Notes: a model not told the origin generated them from the letters alone. Shown: positions 34,557 through 46,923, numbered from the stretch's first letter. The stretch is DNA of 64,000 bases from Pseudomonadota bacterium (GCA_023412805.1 JAEZRM010000137.1:62001-126000); one strand, 5' to 3'. A program made the numbers and translations.

Positions 34557-35960
34557 CTAGCGCGCCTCGTGCCCGAGCGCCGCGAGGATGCGGGCCCAGC
34601 TCCGGGCACCTTTGCGGAAGGAGCTCAGGTTGTATTTCTCGTTCGGCGAGTGGATGCGGTCGTCCTCCAGGCCGAAGCCGACGAGAAGACTGTCCATGCC
34701 GAGCACGTCGCGGAACGACTGCACGATCGGGATCGAGCCACCGAGCGCGATAAGAGGCGCGGGCTTGCCCCACTCCTCGCCGAGCGCCCGCGCCGCCTTC
34801 TCGATAAAGGGCGCGGTCGTATCGAACGCGATCGCAGGGCTTCCAGGCCGGCTCGCAAAGTCTGCCGTGCAATCCGCCGGCAGACGCGCTTCGACGAAAG
34901 CCTTGATGCCGGCGATCACCTTCTTCGGGTCCTGCCCGGGAACAAGACGGCAGGTGATTTTCACGGAGGCCTTGGAAGGAATGACGGTCTTCGTGCCGAC
35001 ACCCTGATAGCCACCCGTGATGCCGTTGAATTCGAGCGTCGGGCGCGACCAGGTCTGCTCCATGACCGAATAGCCGGGCTCGCCGGAGGGCACGGACAAT
35101 CCAACCCCGCCAAGGAACGCCTTGTCGTCGAAGCCCAAGCTCCGCCACTGCTTGAGCTGCTTGGACGACGGCTTGATGATGCCGTCATAGAAGCCGGGAA
35201 TCTGCACCTTGCCATTCTTGTGCATGGCACCGCAGATCTGCGTGAGCACGCGGATCGGGTTTGCGGCCGCACCACCATAGAGGCCGGAATGGAGGTCGCG
35301 GTTGGCAGCCGTGATCACGAGTTCGCCGGCCGCCATGCCGCGAAGCTGTGTCGTGATCGAGGGCGTATCCTTGTCCCACTGCCCAGTGTCGCAGACGAGG
35401 GCGAGATCACGTGACACTTCCTTGCCGTGCTTTGCGAGAAATCCCGGCAGTGAAGGCGAACCGCACTCCTCCTCGCCTTCGAGCAGGACCGTCACGGCAA
35501 CAGGCAAATCGCCCGCGACAGTCTTCCAGGCGCGCGTCGCCTCGAGAAAGGTCATGAGCTGACCTTTATTGTCCTCGGCTCCGCGCGCGATAATGACCTT
35601 ACCGTTGCCTTTCTCGGTCGCGATGCGCGGCTCGAACGGCGGCGTCTTCCAGAGTTCCAGCGGATCGGGCGGCTGCACGTCGTAGTGGCCGTAGAAAAGA
35701 ACGTGCGGCATCCCCTTGGGCACCTTCTCGCGGTCGTGCGCAACGACCATCGGATGCCCGGTCGTCGGTACGACTTTCGCCGAAGCGAAGCCAATGTCGG
35801 TCAGCTCGTTCGCGCACCATTCGGCGGCACGCTGGCAGTCAGCCTTGTAGGCTGGATCGGTCGATATGCTTGGAATGCGCAGGAAATCAAATAGCCGGTC
35901 CAGCGCCGCCTGCTGACTGGAGTCGAGTGTCTTCAGAACAGTCCGGAGCTGATCGCCCAT
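34557..35960 (-). CDS. M20-family metallopeptidase (dipeptidase/carboxypeptidase)
   Basis: A 467-residue zinc peptidase. The metal-site motifs are VLFYGHYDVQPPDP (His and Asp), ARGAEDNKGQLM (bridging Asp), the catalytic LLEGEEECGSPS (Glu pair) and CDTGQWDKDTPS. A dimerisation domain inserted at about residues 210-370 contains the NRDLHSGLYGGAAANPIRVL motif. The ATG at 35960 (MGDQLRT) gives the usual length. The longer frame to 36185 would overlap the divergent ppdK start. Substrates are probably short peptides. Confidence 0.88.
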   Translation of the reverse strand: MGDQLRTVLKTLDSSQQAALDRLFDFLRIPSISTDPAYKADCQRAAEWCANELTDIGFASAKVVPTTGHPMVVAHDREKVPKGMPHVLFYGHYDVQPPDPLELWKTPPFEPRIATEKGNGKVIIARGAEDNKGQLMTFLEATRAWKTVAGDLPVAVTVLLEGEEECGSPSLPGFLAKHGKEVSRDLALVCDTGQWDKDTPSITTQLRGMAAGELVITAANRDLHSGLYGGAAANPIRVLTQICGAMHKNGKVQIPGFYDGIIKPSSKQLKQWRSLGFDDKAFLGGVGLSVPSGEPGYSVMEQTWSRPTLEFNGITGGYQGVGTKTVIPSKASVKITCRLVPGQDPKKVIAGIKAFVEARLPADCTADFASRPGSPAIAFDTTAPFIEKAARALGEEWGKPAPLIALGGSIPIVQSFRDVLGMDSLLVGFGLEDDRIHSPNEKYNLSSFRKGARSWARILAALGHEAR

Positions 35961-36178
35961 GCCATGCCATCCTTGTCTATCCGGCACCCGAAACGCTGCT
36001 TTGCCGGCGGGCAAATCTATCGGCCTGCCCTCGGGGCACGTCAAGCGCGAGCGCCCCCCCCCCGCAACTGCCTGCGCCGGGCCGGCGTTATACAACGTGC
36101 ACCACTGCCTTTTCCGCTGCGCGCTGGCCTGATAAGCCATGCGCGCATTCGCTTGCGCCGTAAGTGGGAACTCTCGAG

Positions 36179-38896
<2,718 letters not shown>

Positions 38897-38963
38897 CGTG
38901 TCACGCGCCTTGCCGCCGCGCAGGCGGCGATCGCGGGCAGTGCGGTCGGAGAACAAGGACTGA
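38897..38963 (+). repeat. Degenerate tandem copy of the ppdK 3' end
   Basis: The ppdK 3' end encodes ARLAAAQAAISSNAAERDKD-stop. Just after it the DNA encodes TRLAAAQAAIAGS in one frame and ENKD-stop in another. The nucleotide match to about 38830-38896 is high (shared CGCCTTGC and GCGCAGGCGGC strings) but broken by small indels. Confidence 0.6.
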
Positions 38964-38988
38964 AGCCGGTTGGCGGCAACCAGCGGCC

Positions 38989-39210
38989 TCAGCCGGCGGT
39001 AGCGTCGTCGTGGTCCATGGGTGGACGCCGCGGACGCGGCCCCTGGTTCGTCTGAAGAAGTGCGACGACGATCAGGAGCGGCGGAAAGACAAAACTCCAG
39101 GCCGCCCAGGCGGAGTGGTCACGACGCTTGTAGCTCGCGATGATACCTGCCAATACCGCCGACGCGATCGCGACAATGCCCCAGACGACGATCCACTTAA
39201 CTGCTTCCAT
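38989..39210 (-). CDS. Small membrane protein
   Basis: A 73-residue protein with two predicted membrane helices (KWIVVWGIVAIASAVLAGII and AWSFVFPPLLIVVALL) separated by the basic loop ASYKRRDHS, and a hydrophilic tail. It resembles many small hypothetical inner-membrane proteins. Function unknown. Confidence 0.55.
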   Translation of the reverse strand: MEAVKWIVVWGIVAIASAVLAGIIASYKRRDHSAWAAWSFVFPPLLIVVALLQTNQGPRPRRPPMDHDDATAG

Positions 39211-39375
39211 CTCACCTCACGATCCGCCGCACCTAAAGCATCTTCGGTCCTAAAATGCGGCGTTGAAATCGTCACAGACGTGAGGCGCATTTAAGGTCCG
39301 CCGCTTCAGTCCCGAAAAGTAGTGGGCGGGACGCAAGCGCGACCCGCCCAGAGGTGACATCCAGCGCAGTGGAAA

Positions 39376-40380
39376 TCAAGCGCGCTGAAGCGTGCCCGTT
39401 GCCGCAAGGCGGCGCGAGACGAGGCGGCGCTCGCTCATGCCTTCGCGACGAAATCGGAAGAGCTGTGCAGGACGCCCTCCGGTCTGCTGGCGCATGGTGC
39501 CCGTCGCTTCGATGACACCCGCACCTTCCACGTAACGGCGGAAGTTCTGTTTGTGCAGGCTCGGCCCGAGGATCGCCTCCGCTGAACGCTGCAGATCGAG
39601 CAGCGTAAAGACGGGAGGGACCAGATCCACGGCGATCGGACGAACACGCAGGCGCGTTCTGAGACGACCGATCGCGGAGGCGAGAATCTGGAGATGATCC
39701 GCAACCATGCGCGGCGGCAGTACGGTCTCGAGTGTCATGCCTTCGATGAAGGCGAGACCGCTCGGCTCGCTCGCGTATGGGGCAAGATTTTGCACCAGCG
39801 CGCAGCGTTCGAGCGTGGCAGCCTCGTCCCACGGCGTACTGTCTAGGCCAAACGCACCACGAATGCGGCGCGATTGACGCTCCAGCGATTGCTCACCGGC
39901 CAGCGTGGAGGCATGCAGACGGCTCAGCAGGAACTGGCCGACCCGTTCATGCCCCGTGAGCCCGCCGCGCCTGCGGCGATCCTCCCATGGCATGAAGTCG
40001 AGACAGCGGCGCCATGTGCCCCGCGTGACCAATGAGCGCTGCTGGGGCGGAACGAGCCCCAGAAAGCCGATAGACAGGGCGGAGCAAGGTTCTCCGATCC
40101 CGCTGCCGGCGCCGCTGCGGCGCGCGGTGTGTACCTGCTCGAGTTTCCCAAGCTCGAGACCGGTATTATCGAGGAGCCAGTCCCTGACACCTAGGTCCAG
40201 GGACTCATGAGCTCCAGGGTCGAAGGCCACGCTCGGAAAGCGCGCTTCGCCCGTACTTCCTTCGTCGATAAGAACAACTGGCTCGTCCCCCTCGACACTC
40301 AACAGACATGCTGCCAGTTCAACCGCAAATCCCCCGTACGACGGTCGACGATCGACCATCGGGGCAATCCGCTCGGACAT
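39376..40380 (-). CDS. nadQ: NAD metabolism regulator (COG4111/NadQ-like)
   Basis: A 334-residue protein. The N-terminal two thirds resemble a Nudix-like ligand domain of COG4111 (VEGDEPVVLIDEGSTGEARF, then WRRCLDFMPWEDRRRR). The C-terminal part is a winged helix similar to NrtR regulators (LLDLQRSAEAILGPSLHKQN, FRRYVEGAGVIEATG, GGRPAQLFRF). COG4111 proteins are proposed repressors of NAD biosynthesis in alphaproteobacteria. No nad genes lie alongside, so its targets are elsewhere. The name is assigned from recalled family features. Confidence 0.6.
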   Translation of the reverse strand: MSERIAPMVDRRPSYGGFAVELAACLLSVEGDEPVVLIDEGSTGEARFPSVAFDPGAHESLDLGVRDWLLDNTGLELGKLEQVHTARRSGAGSGIGEPCSALSIGFLGLVPPQQRSLVTRGTWRRCLDFMPWEDRRRRGGLTGHERVGQFLLSRLHASTLAGEQSLERQSRRIRGAFGLDSTPWDEAATLERCALVQNLAPYASEPSGLAFIEGMTLETVLPPRMVADHLQILASAIGRLRTRLRVRPIAVDLVPPVFTLLDLQRSAEAILGPSLHKQNFRRYVEGAGVIEATGTMRQQTGGRPAQLFRFRREGMSERRLVSRRLAATGTLQRA

Positions 40381-40687
40381 GCATTCCCCCGTCGCTGTGC
40401 GTGCGGCCCCCCGACCCTCTGCTCAGCGTTGTGATCATCCGACAGGAATTTGTCATTTTTCGTACAAGCAGTTTCTCAACGATCACAATCGCTTCCGGCT
40501 GGACGCGTCGTATTCTGGCAACTTAGCCAGTGAACGTATTTAGTGCTCAATGACTTAAGGCAGTGCCGACACCCGCGCTCGTTTTTGCGCGAGCGAGGCA
40601 AATGTGGCGATCCCCAAAATTCTTGGTCTCGCGAGGCGCCGGAGCGGCCTCATTCAGCGGTTTTTGAGGAGCGCGAGGGTGCGCCAA
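40381..40687. other. 307-bp intergenic region
   Basis: The upstream region of the NAD regulator and downstream of the complex I subunit gene. It contains a relatively AT-rich stretch at 40430-40560, a likely promoter. No gene seen. Confidence 0.4.
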
Positions 40688-40993
40688 CTAATGCGTCCAC
40701 GGCTCCCGACGGCCAAACTTGAAGTTGTCGGCGTAGGACTTGTGGATGGCCCGGCGGACTTTCGGCTCGCTCAGTCGGAAGGGAATGCCGTTGCGCTCGG
40801 CGTAAGCGACCGCCTCTTCCTTGGTCTCGAACTCCAGGCGCACCTGCGCACGCATGTCCGTCGAACTGGTCCAGCCCATGAGAGGATCGACCTCGCGTGG
40901 CGCGGCGCCCTCGAACTCCAGCACCCAGGCCTTGGTACGAGCCTGGCCCGACTGCATGGCGGTTTTGGCAGGGCGATAAATACGGGCGATCAT
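40688..40993 (-). CDS. Complex I accessory subunit (NDUFS4-like, ETC_C1_NDUFA4 domain)
   Basis: A 101-residue protein matching the alphaproteobacterial homologue of mitochondrial NDUFS4. Features are ARIYRPAKTAMQSGQARTKA, WVLEFE, PLMGWTSSTDMRAQVRLEFE, then AYAERNGI and the C-terminal YADNFKFGRREPWTH. It binds NADH:ubiquinone oxidoreductase. The ATG at 40993 is chosen because the conserved region starts there. The open frame to 41119 lacks similarity. Confidence 0.88.
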   Translation of the reverse strand: MIARIYRPAKTAMQSGQARTKAWVLEFEGAAPREVDPLMGWTSSTDMRAQVRLEFETKEEAVAYAERNGIPFRLSEPKVRRAIHKSYADNFKFGRREPWTH

Positions 40994-41233
40994 GGGTGCA
41001 GGTCCGGGCGCTCGCTGGGGAATGGCGTCGGGCTGACCGTTAGCACCCTTCGCGCGATCTGAAAATATGGAGCCTGCGGAACGCACATGCGCCATTTCCG
41101 ACCGTGATGATCCCCACACCCCAGGGGCTCAGCCGAATTGGGGCGTGAAAGGCGCAAAGGGAGAGCTGGCGTCGTTTCAGCCCTTTCGCTATCCTCGACG
41201 CAATAAAATAAAATCAAATGGAGGAAATGAACG

Positions 41234-42229
41234 ATGACAACACGTACACGCCGCGAGGTACTCGCGGGTGGCAGTGCTCTTGCAGCCGCGACAGCAATCG
41301 GTGCCGGCCCGGCATTTGGCCAAGCCTACCCGTCACGTCCCATTACACTTATCTGCCCATGGGCGGCCGGCGGCGGAACGGATGCCACGGCACGTATCGT
41401 GGCGGCGGTGCTCGAGAAAGAGCTGAAGCAGCCGGTCAACGTCGTCAACCGGACGGGCGGCTCGGGCGTTGTCGGCCATGCCGCGATCGCGGCGGGTCAG
41501 CCGGACGGCTACACGCTCGGCATCGTCACCGTCGAGATTTCGATGATGCACTGGCAGGGACTGACCGAGCTGACGCCGGAGAGCTACACGCCGCTCGCGC
41601 TGATGAACGAGGACCCGCCCGGCATCCAGGTCAACGCTTCGAGCCCTTACAAGACTGTCAACGAGCTGGCGGACGCGATCAAGGCCTCTCCGCATGGCTC
41701 GATGAAGGCATCGGGCACCGGCCAGGGCGGTATCTGGCACCTCGCCCTCGTCGGCTGGCTGCTTGCCATGGGCCTCAAGCCCGATCACGTGCGCTGGGTA
41801 CCGCTCAACGGCGCGGCGCCGTCCATGCAGGATCTCGCCGCCGGCGGTCTCGACCTCGTGACCTGTTCGGTGCCGGAGGCGCGCGCGATCATCGAAGCCG
41901 GCAAGGCGCGCAGCCTCGCCGTGATGGCAGCCGAGCGCAATCCCGCCTTCAAGGATGTGCCGACGCTCAAGGAAGCAATGGGCGTCGATTATAACACCGG
42001 CGCATGGCGCGGCTTCGTGGCTCCGAAGGGGCTCAACCCGGAGATCGCCAAGCAGCTCACGGCGGCGCTCCAGAAGGTCAACCAGTCGAAAGAGTTCCTC
42101 GACTTCATGAGCAGCCGCGGCTTCGGCGTGAAATGGGCGGATGCGGAAGGCTTCGCCAAGTTCATGGCCGAAGGCAACAAGTCGATGGGCGTCGCCATGA
42201 AGGCCGCCGGGCTCTCCAAGAAGGGCTGA
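41234..42229 (+). CDS. Tripartite tricarboxylate transporter substrate-binding protein (TctC)
   Basis: A 331-residue periplasmic solute receptor of the TctC/BugT family. The N-terminus has a twin-arginine-type signal (TRREVLAGGSALAAATAIGA). The mature protein starts near QAYPSRPITLICPWAAGGGT, with the family AAGGGTDxxAR motif. It captures a carboxylate and delivers it to the TctAB membrane part encoded just downstream. The ligand cannot be read from sequence. Confidence 0.9.
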   Translation: MTTRTRREVLAGGSALAAATAIGAGPAFGQAYPSRPITLICPWAAGGGTDATARIVAAVLEKELKQPVNVVNRTGGSGVVGHAAIAAGQPDGYTLGIVTVEISMMHWQGLTELTPESYTPLALMNEDPPGIQVNASSPYKTVNELADAIKASPHGSMKASGTGQGGIWHLALVGWLLAMGLKPDHVRWVPLNGAAPSMQDLAAGGLDLVTCSVPEARAIIEAGKARSLAVMAAERNPAFKDVPTLKEAMGVDYNTGAWRGFVAPKGLNPEIAKQLTAALQKVNQSKEFLDFMSSRGFGVKWADAEGFAKFMAEGNKSMGVAMKAAGLSKKG

Positions 42230-42302
42230 GCCGATCGTCCGGGCTCGCGAGAATTCGCGGGCCCGACTTTCCCTGTTCCAATGAAGCGGCCCCGCCGATC
42301 TC

Positions 42303-42824
42303 ATGCAACTTTCCAATCGTGTTACCGGGCTGTTTCTCGTCGGCCTTGGCAGCATCGCTGCATACGCAGGTTCGCGTTTGCCGCCCGTGCCCGGCCAGGA
42401 GATCGGTCCCGAGGTCTTCCCGATGGTCGTCGGGGGCAGTCTCGCGATTTGCGGCGCCTTGATCGCCGCGGGGGTCGGCCGCCGCTACGAAGAGGATGCC
42501 GACGCCGAACTCGCGCGTCTGGCGGAGCACGTCGGGGATGCGCCCGACGCTGATACGCCGAAGCCCAGCCGGTGGCTCGAGCTGAAAGTGCTCATTCCGC
42601 CGGCACTCTTGATCTTTTATGCCTATGTCGTCGATCGCTGGGGCTTCCTCCCGACATCCGCCATCGTGGTGCTCGTCTCATCGCTCGCGCTCGGTGCGCG
42701 TCTGCGCCTTGCCATTCCGCTCGCGATCTTTGGCCCTCTGGTGATCAATCTCGTGTTCTCGAAGCTGCTGCGCGTGCCGCTGCCGTCCGGCCTGCTCCCC
42801 CTTCCGTGGATCGGACTGCCATGA
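42303..42824 (+). CDS. TctB small membrane subunit
   Basis: A 173-residue integral membrane protein with about four helices (RVTGLFLVGLGSIAAYAGSR, VVGGSLAICGALIAAGVG, PALLIFYAYVVDRWGFLPTS, LAIPLAIFGPLVINLVFSKL). It is the small subunit of the tripartite tricarboxylate transporter. Its stop overlaps the start of tctA (ATGA at 42821-42824). Confidence 0.88.
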   Translation: MQLSNRVTGLFLVGLGSIAAYAGSRLPPVPGQEIGPEVFPMVVGGSLAICGALIAAGVGRRYEEDADAELARLAEHVGDAPDADTPKPSRWLELKVLIPPALLIFYAYVVDRWGFLPTSAIVVLVSSLALGARLRLAIPLAIFGPLVINLVFSKLLRVPLPSGLLPLPWIGLP

Positions 42825-44317
42825 ACGACATCGCGCTGGCCTTCGGGCTCGTCTTCCAGACGGACGTTCTCATCGCAATCCTGCTCGCGTCGATCTATGG
42901 GATGGTCGTCGGCGCAATACCGGGCCTCACGGCAACCATGGCGACGGCGCTGCTGGTGCCGATCACCTTCTACCTGCCGCCTATCGCGGCCATCGGCGCC
43001 ATTATCGCATCCTCGGCCATGGCGATCTTCTCAGGCGACATCCCGGGCGCCTTGCTCCGCATTCCCGGAACGCCGGCCTCGGCTGCCTACACCGACGAAG
43101 CCTACGCCATGACACGCAAGGGCAAGCCGGAGCTGGCGCTCGGCATCGGCCTGTGGTTCAGCGCGCTCGGCGGCATTTTCGGCACGCTCGCATTGATGGC
43201 GCTGGCGCCGCCGCTCGCCAACATGGCACTCCGCTTCTCGACATTCGAGTACTTCTGGCTCGCCTTCCTCGGGCTCATGTGCGCGACCATCGTTTCGCGC
43301 TCGTCGCCTGCAAAGGCAATCGCGAGCATGCTGCTCGGGTTGCTCGTCTCGTGCATCGGTATCGAGAACCCGGCCGGCACGCCGCGCTTCACGTTCGGCA
43401 GCACCAATCTTCTCGGCGGCGTCGACGTGATACCGGCTCTCGTCGGTGTCTTCGCCGTGTCCGAAGTCATGCGGGCGATGCTCTCGGCCGAGCCGCCCCC
43501 GCCGGAGCGGCGCCGCCTCGGCAGCATTCTCGCCGGCCAATGGGCTCTGACGAAGGAGTATCCAAAGCAGCAGCTTCGCGGGAATACAGTTGGCGTCATG
43601 ATCGGCGTCTTGCCCGGAGCCGGTGCGGACATCGCCGCCTGGGTCAGCTACTCGATCTCGAAGCGCTTCTCTAGAACGCCGGAGAAATTCGGCACGGGGC
43701 ATCCGGAAGGTCTGATCGAGTCCGGCGCGAGCAACAATTCGAGTCTCGCCTCGGGCTGGGTGCCGGCACTGCTGTTCGGCATCCCCGGCGATACGATCAC
43801 GGCCATCGCGATCGGCGTGCTCTACATGAAGGGTCTCAACCCGGGCCCGACGCTCTTCACCGAGCAGGCGTCGAGCATGTATGCGCTCTACATCATCTTC
43901 ATCATGGCCAACATCATCATGATCCCACTCGGCATCATGATGATACGCGCATCGAGCCACATCCTCAGGGCGCCGCGCTCGGCCATCATGCCGATCATCA
44001 TCGTGCTCTGCGCGGTCGGCGCGTTCGCGATCGGCAACAACCTCTTCGCCGTGCTGACAGTCGCTGCTTTCGGTTGCATCGGCTACGTCATGGAGCGCAA
44101 CGGCTTCCCTGTCGCCGCGATGGTGCTCGGTATCATCATGGGCACGATGGTCGAGCAGAACCTCGTCACCTCCATCATGAAATCCGATGGCAGCATTCTG
44201 CCGTTCTTCGATCGCCCGGTTGCCGCGGTCCTCGCATTCATGACGATCGCTGCTCTGCTATGGCCGGCTGCTGCGTGGGGGTGGCGCACCATGCGTGTGG
44301 CGTCGCGGTCGTCCTAA
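42821..44317 (+). CDS. TctA large membrane subunit
   Basis: A 498-residue permease with many membrane helices and the conserved TctA signature GAIPGLTATMATALLVPITF near the N-terminus. Also present are IPGTPASAAYTDEAYAMTRK and the second-half repeat GVLPGAGADIAAWVSYSISK and GIPGDTITAI. With TctB and TctC it makes a proton- or sodium-driven uptake system. The ATG at 42821 is translationally coupled to tctB. The frame is open to 42572 but overlaps tctB. Confidence 0.92.
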   Translation: MNDIALAFGLVFQTDVLIAILLASIYGMVVGAIPGLTATMATALLVPITFYLPPIAAIGAIIASSAMAIFSGDIPGALLRIPGTPASAAYTDEAYAMTRKGKPELALGIGLWFSALGGIFGTLALMALAPPLANMALRFSTFEYFWLAFLGLMCATIVSRSSPAKAIASMLLGLLVSCIGIENPAGTPRFTFGSTNLLGGVDVIPALVGVFAVSEVMRAMLSAEPPPPERRRLGSILAGQWALTKEYPKQQLRGNTVGVMIGVLPGAGADIAAWVSYSISKRFSRTPEKFGTGHPEGLIESGASNNSSLASGWVPALLFGIPGDTITAIAIGVLYMKGLNPGPTLFTEQASSMYALYIIFIMANIIMIPLGIMMIRASSHILRAPRSAIMPIIIVLCAVGAFAIGNNLFAVLTVAAFGCIGYVMERNGFPVAAMVLGIIMGTMVEQNLVTSIMKSDGSILPFFDRPVAAVLAFMTIAALLWPAAAWGWRTMRVASRSS

Positions 44318-44441
44318 CTCGACGGCGACGGCGCTCTCTGCAATTAACATTTGTTATAGCCGCAGAATGCCAGTTGCTCCATTCACCATCGAGAAAGTCC
44401 GTACTGCGCCAACTTGACAATGGCGCGATAGGGCGGACAGA

Positions 44442-46124
44442 TTGACCCATTCACAGCACGCTATAACGAGTCCACGAGGGCCTGCCCTGCTCATCCGCCC
44501 CCCGCGCCTTCGCACGTATCTTTTCCTGTTTACGGCGGCGCTTACGCTGCCACTCGTTGCATTGGCGATCGTCGCATTTCGCGAACTCGCCAATCTCGAG
44601 GAGGATGCAGTGGAAGAGCGCGTCGCGCAGGTCGCACGTGCGCTCGCCGCGAATGTCGACCGCGAGCTCAGCCGCGCGATGGTCACGCTCGAGACGCTGG
44701 CCACCTCTCCAGCCTTGGATCGGAACGATCTGGCCGCATTCCACGATCAGGCGCGAAGGGCGATTACCCCGGACCAGGCGGGCATCCTGCTGATTGACCG
44801 CACGCTGAAGCAGCTGCTCAACACGCGCGCCCCTTTCGGCACGGATCTTCCACCTACCTCCGATCCGGAAACCGCGGACAGGGTCTTCGCGACCGCCGAG
44901 CCTCAGGTGTCCGATGTCTTCCATGGCGTCGTCTCGAAGCAGCACGTGATCAATATCGAAGTCCCCGTGACGCAAGCGGGTGCCGTCCGCTACGTGCTCA
45001 TCATGGCCGTAGATACCCGCAGGTTCGCTGACCTGCTCGTGTCGCAAGGCCTCACGAACGATTGGATGACCGAGATCATCGATCGCAAGGGCATTACGCT
45101 CGCACGATCACGCGAGCACGAGGCGTTCGTCGGACAACCGGTTCCTCCCGAGCTGCTCGCCGAGAAGCGATCGGCGAGGGGCATCTTTCATGCGCGGGCC
45201 GTAAATGAGGAACGCATTCTGGGAACGACCGCCCGCTCGGGAATTGCGGGCTGGCTGATCACCGCGACGATACCGGAGACGATTGCTCAGTCCTCGCAAC
45301 GCCGCGGCCGCCTTTTCTCCATCACGCTGATCGCCACGGGCCTCGGATTGGGAGCGATCCTGGCGTTCGTGTTCGGCGCGTACATGACACGCCCGCTCAG
45401 CGCGGCGACCGCCGCGGCGGCGGATCTGGGTCGGGGAAAAATCGTCGAGCACACACCTTCCTCGCTGCACGAAGCGAACGCGCTGACGGTTGCGCTCAGC
45501 GACGCTTCGAAAGAGTTGCGCCGCCGGCATGATCACACGGAGTTCCTGCTGCGCGAGCTTGCGCACCGCTCCAAGAACCAGCTTGCCGTGATCATGGGGA
45601 TCGCGTCGCAGACGGCCCGCCACACGACGTCGACGAAGGATTTCATCGACCAGTTCAGTCGACGTGTCCAAGGTTTGGCAAAATCGCAGGATCTGATGGT
45701 TCAACGCCAGTGGGTCGGCGCGCCACTGGAGGATCTGGTCCGGGCGCATCTGGATCTATTCGGCGTCGAGCAGCGCGCCGAGATTGCAGGTCCGAATTTG
45801 ATGCTGGATGGAAATGCCGTGCAGAATGTCGGATTCGCCCTGCACGAGCTGGCGACGAATGCCACCAAATACGGAGCACTCGCAACCTCCGGCGCGCGCT
45901 TGCAAATTCGCTGGGAATTGACCGCGGAGGGCAGAGTGCATATTCACTGGGTCGAAAGCGGAATTGCGCGCTTCGAACCGCCCAGTCGACAAGGTTTCGG
46001 CTCTCTCGTCGTCACCAAGCTCGTACCACAAGCGCTGCAGGGGATCGCGACAATCAAATTTCCGGAAGGGGGCTTCCATTGGCACCTGGATATTCCGGAT
46101 AGTTTTGTTCTCCGGCAGACCTAG
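44442..46124 (+). CDS. Membrane sensor histidine kinase (HWE/HisKA_2 type)
   Basis: A 560-residue kinase. A first membrane helix (about 26-46) is followed by a periplasmic sensor region (about 47-285, dCache-like), a second helix (about 288-310), a HAMP-like linker and the kinase core with H375 in ELAHRSKNQLAVI. The N-box is HELATNATKYGALA, and the diagnostic HWE-type W-x-E is HWVES. The start is TTG 44442 after GGGCGG. The response regulator 18 bp downstream is the likely partner. The upstream tct operon suggests but does not prove sensing of a carboxylate. Confidence 0.85.
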   Translation: MTHSQHAITSPRGPALLIRPPRLRTYLFLFTAALTLPLVALAIVAFRELANLEEDAVEERVAQVARALAANVDRELSRAMVTLETLATSPALDRNDLAAFHDQARRAITPDQAGILLIDRTLKQLLNTRAPFGTDLPPTSDPETADRVFATAEPQVSDVFHGVVSKQHVINIEVPVTQAGAVRYVLIMAVDTRRFADLLVSQGLTNDWMTEIIDRKGITLARSREHEAFVGQPVPPELLAEKRSARGIFHARAVNEERILGTTARSGIAGWLITATIPETIAQSSQRRGRLFSITLIATGLGLGAILAFVFGAYMTRPLSAATAAAADLGRGKIVEHTPSSLHEANALTVALSDASKELRRRHDHTEFLLRELAHRSKNQLAVIMGIASQTARHTTSTKDFIDQFSRRVQGLAKSQDLMVQRQWVGAPLEDLVRAHLDLFGVEQRAEIAGPNLMLDGNAVQNVGFALHELATNATKYGALATSGARLQIRWELTAEGRVHIHWVESGIARFEPPSRQGFGSLVVTKLVPQALQGIATIKFPEGGFHWHLDIPDSFVLRQT

Positions 46125-46142
46125 GCAAACGCACCGACGCAA

Positions 46143-46622
46143 ATGATACCTTCCCACCCAACGACCCACTCTCCCCCCGTCTGGTTCACGAGCGGCCCCG
46201 ATCGCGACGATGAGCGCGACAAGCCGGAGGGTGACCACGAGGAGATCGAGCTGAGGTCGCTGCGCGTCCTTATCGTGGAGGATGAGTTCTTCATTTCATT
46301 GAGCACGGAGATTATCCTCGAGAGCATGGGGCATGTGGTCGTTGGCACGGCCGTATCCGCCGACGAGGCGGAGCGGCTAGCGGCGCAGGAGCGTCCTGAT
46401 CTGATCCTCATGGATATTCGGCTGATTGGTCCGCGAGACGGCATCGAGGCCGCCAAGAACATTCACGACAGGCTGGGTATCAAAAGCATTTTCGTAACCG
46501 CGAATACAGACCCGCAGACGCGGCAGCGCGCGCTCCAGGCACAGGCACACGGCTTTATAGAGAAGCCGTTGACCGAGCGTCGACTGCAGGAACGGCTGGC
46601 GGTGATCAATTCTGGCACGTAG
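46143..46622 (+). CDS. Single-domain response regulator
   Basis: A 159-residue protein with a 35-residue polar N-terminal extension and one receiver domain (LRVLIVEDEFFISLSTEIIL). The phospho-acceptor is D91 (LMDIRLIGPRDG) and the Lys lies in FIEKPL. No output domain is present. It follows the HWE kinase in the same direction and is probably co-transcribed. The true start may be a little further in. Confidence 0.85.
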   Translation: MIPSHPTTHSPPVWFTSGPDRDDERDKPEGDHEEIELRSLRVLIVEDEFFISLSTEIILESMGHVVVGTAVSADEAERLAAQERPDLILMDIRLIGPRDGIEAAKNIHDRLGIKSIFVTANTDPQTRQRALQAQAHGFIEKPLTERRLQERLAVINSGT

Positions 46623-46623
46623 C

Positions 46624-46923
46624 TCAGCGGCTGCTCCGCCGGGCATCCTCGATACGCTGCTGCATAGCGCGCTCCCGCTGCTCTGCCGCGCGCCGCTGGG
46701 ACTCTATCGACTGGGACCGCCGCAAGGATTCGAGCTCCCGCCTCTGCCGGAGCGCCTCGGCGCCCGCCCGCGCATCGGCGGCACCCGGCCGTTCGATGCC
46801 CCGAACTCCAGGCCGATCGGTCGACCACGCAGGCTGCATCAGCACGACGGTGCAGGCCAGCACGACGCCGACCGCAGCCATCATCCGATGCCAACTATGT
46901 AAGGGCGATACCATTGGGCACAC
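46624..46923 (-). CDS. Small exported or membrane-anchored Arg/Glu-rich protein
   Basis: A 99-residue protein with a hydrophobic N-terminal segment (MMAAVGVVLACTVVLMQPAW) and a highly charged helical C-terminus (LRQRRELESLRRSQSIESQR), probably a coiled coil. No family recognised. The ATG at 46923 or an ATG a few codons later is possible. Confidence 0.45.
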   Translation of the reverse strand: MCPMVSPLHSWHRMMAAVGVVLACTVVLMQPAWSTDRPGVRGIERPGAADARAGAEALRQRRELESLRRSQSIESQRRAAEQRERAMQQRIEDARRSSR

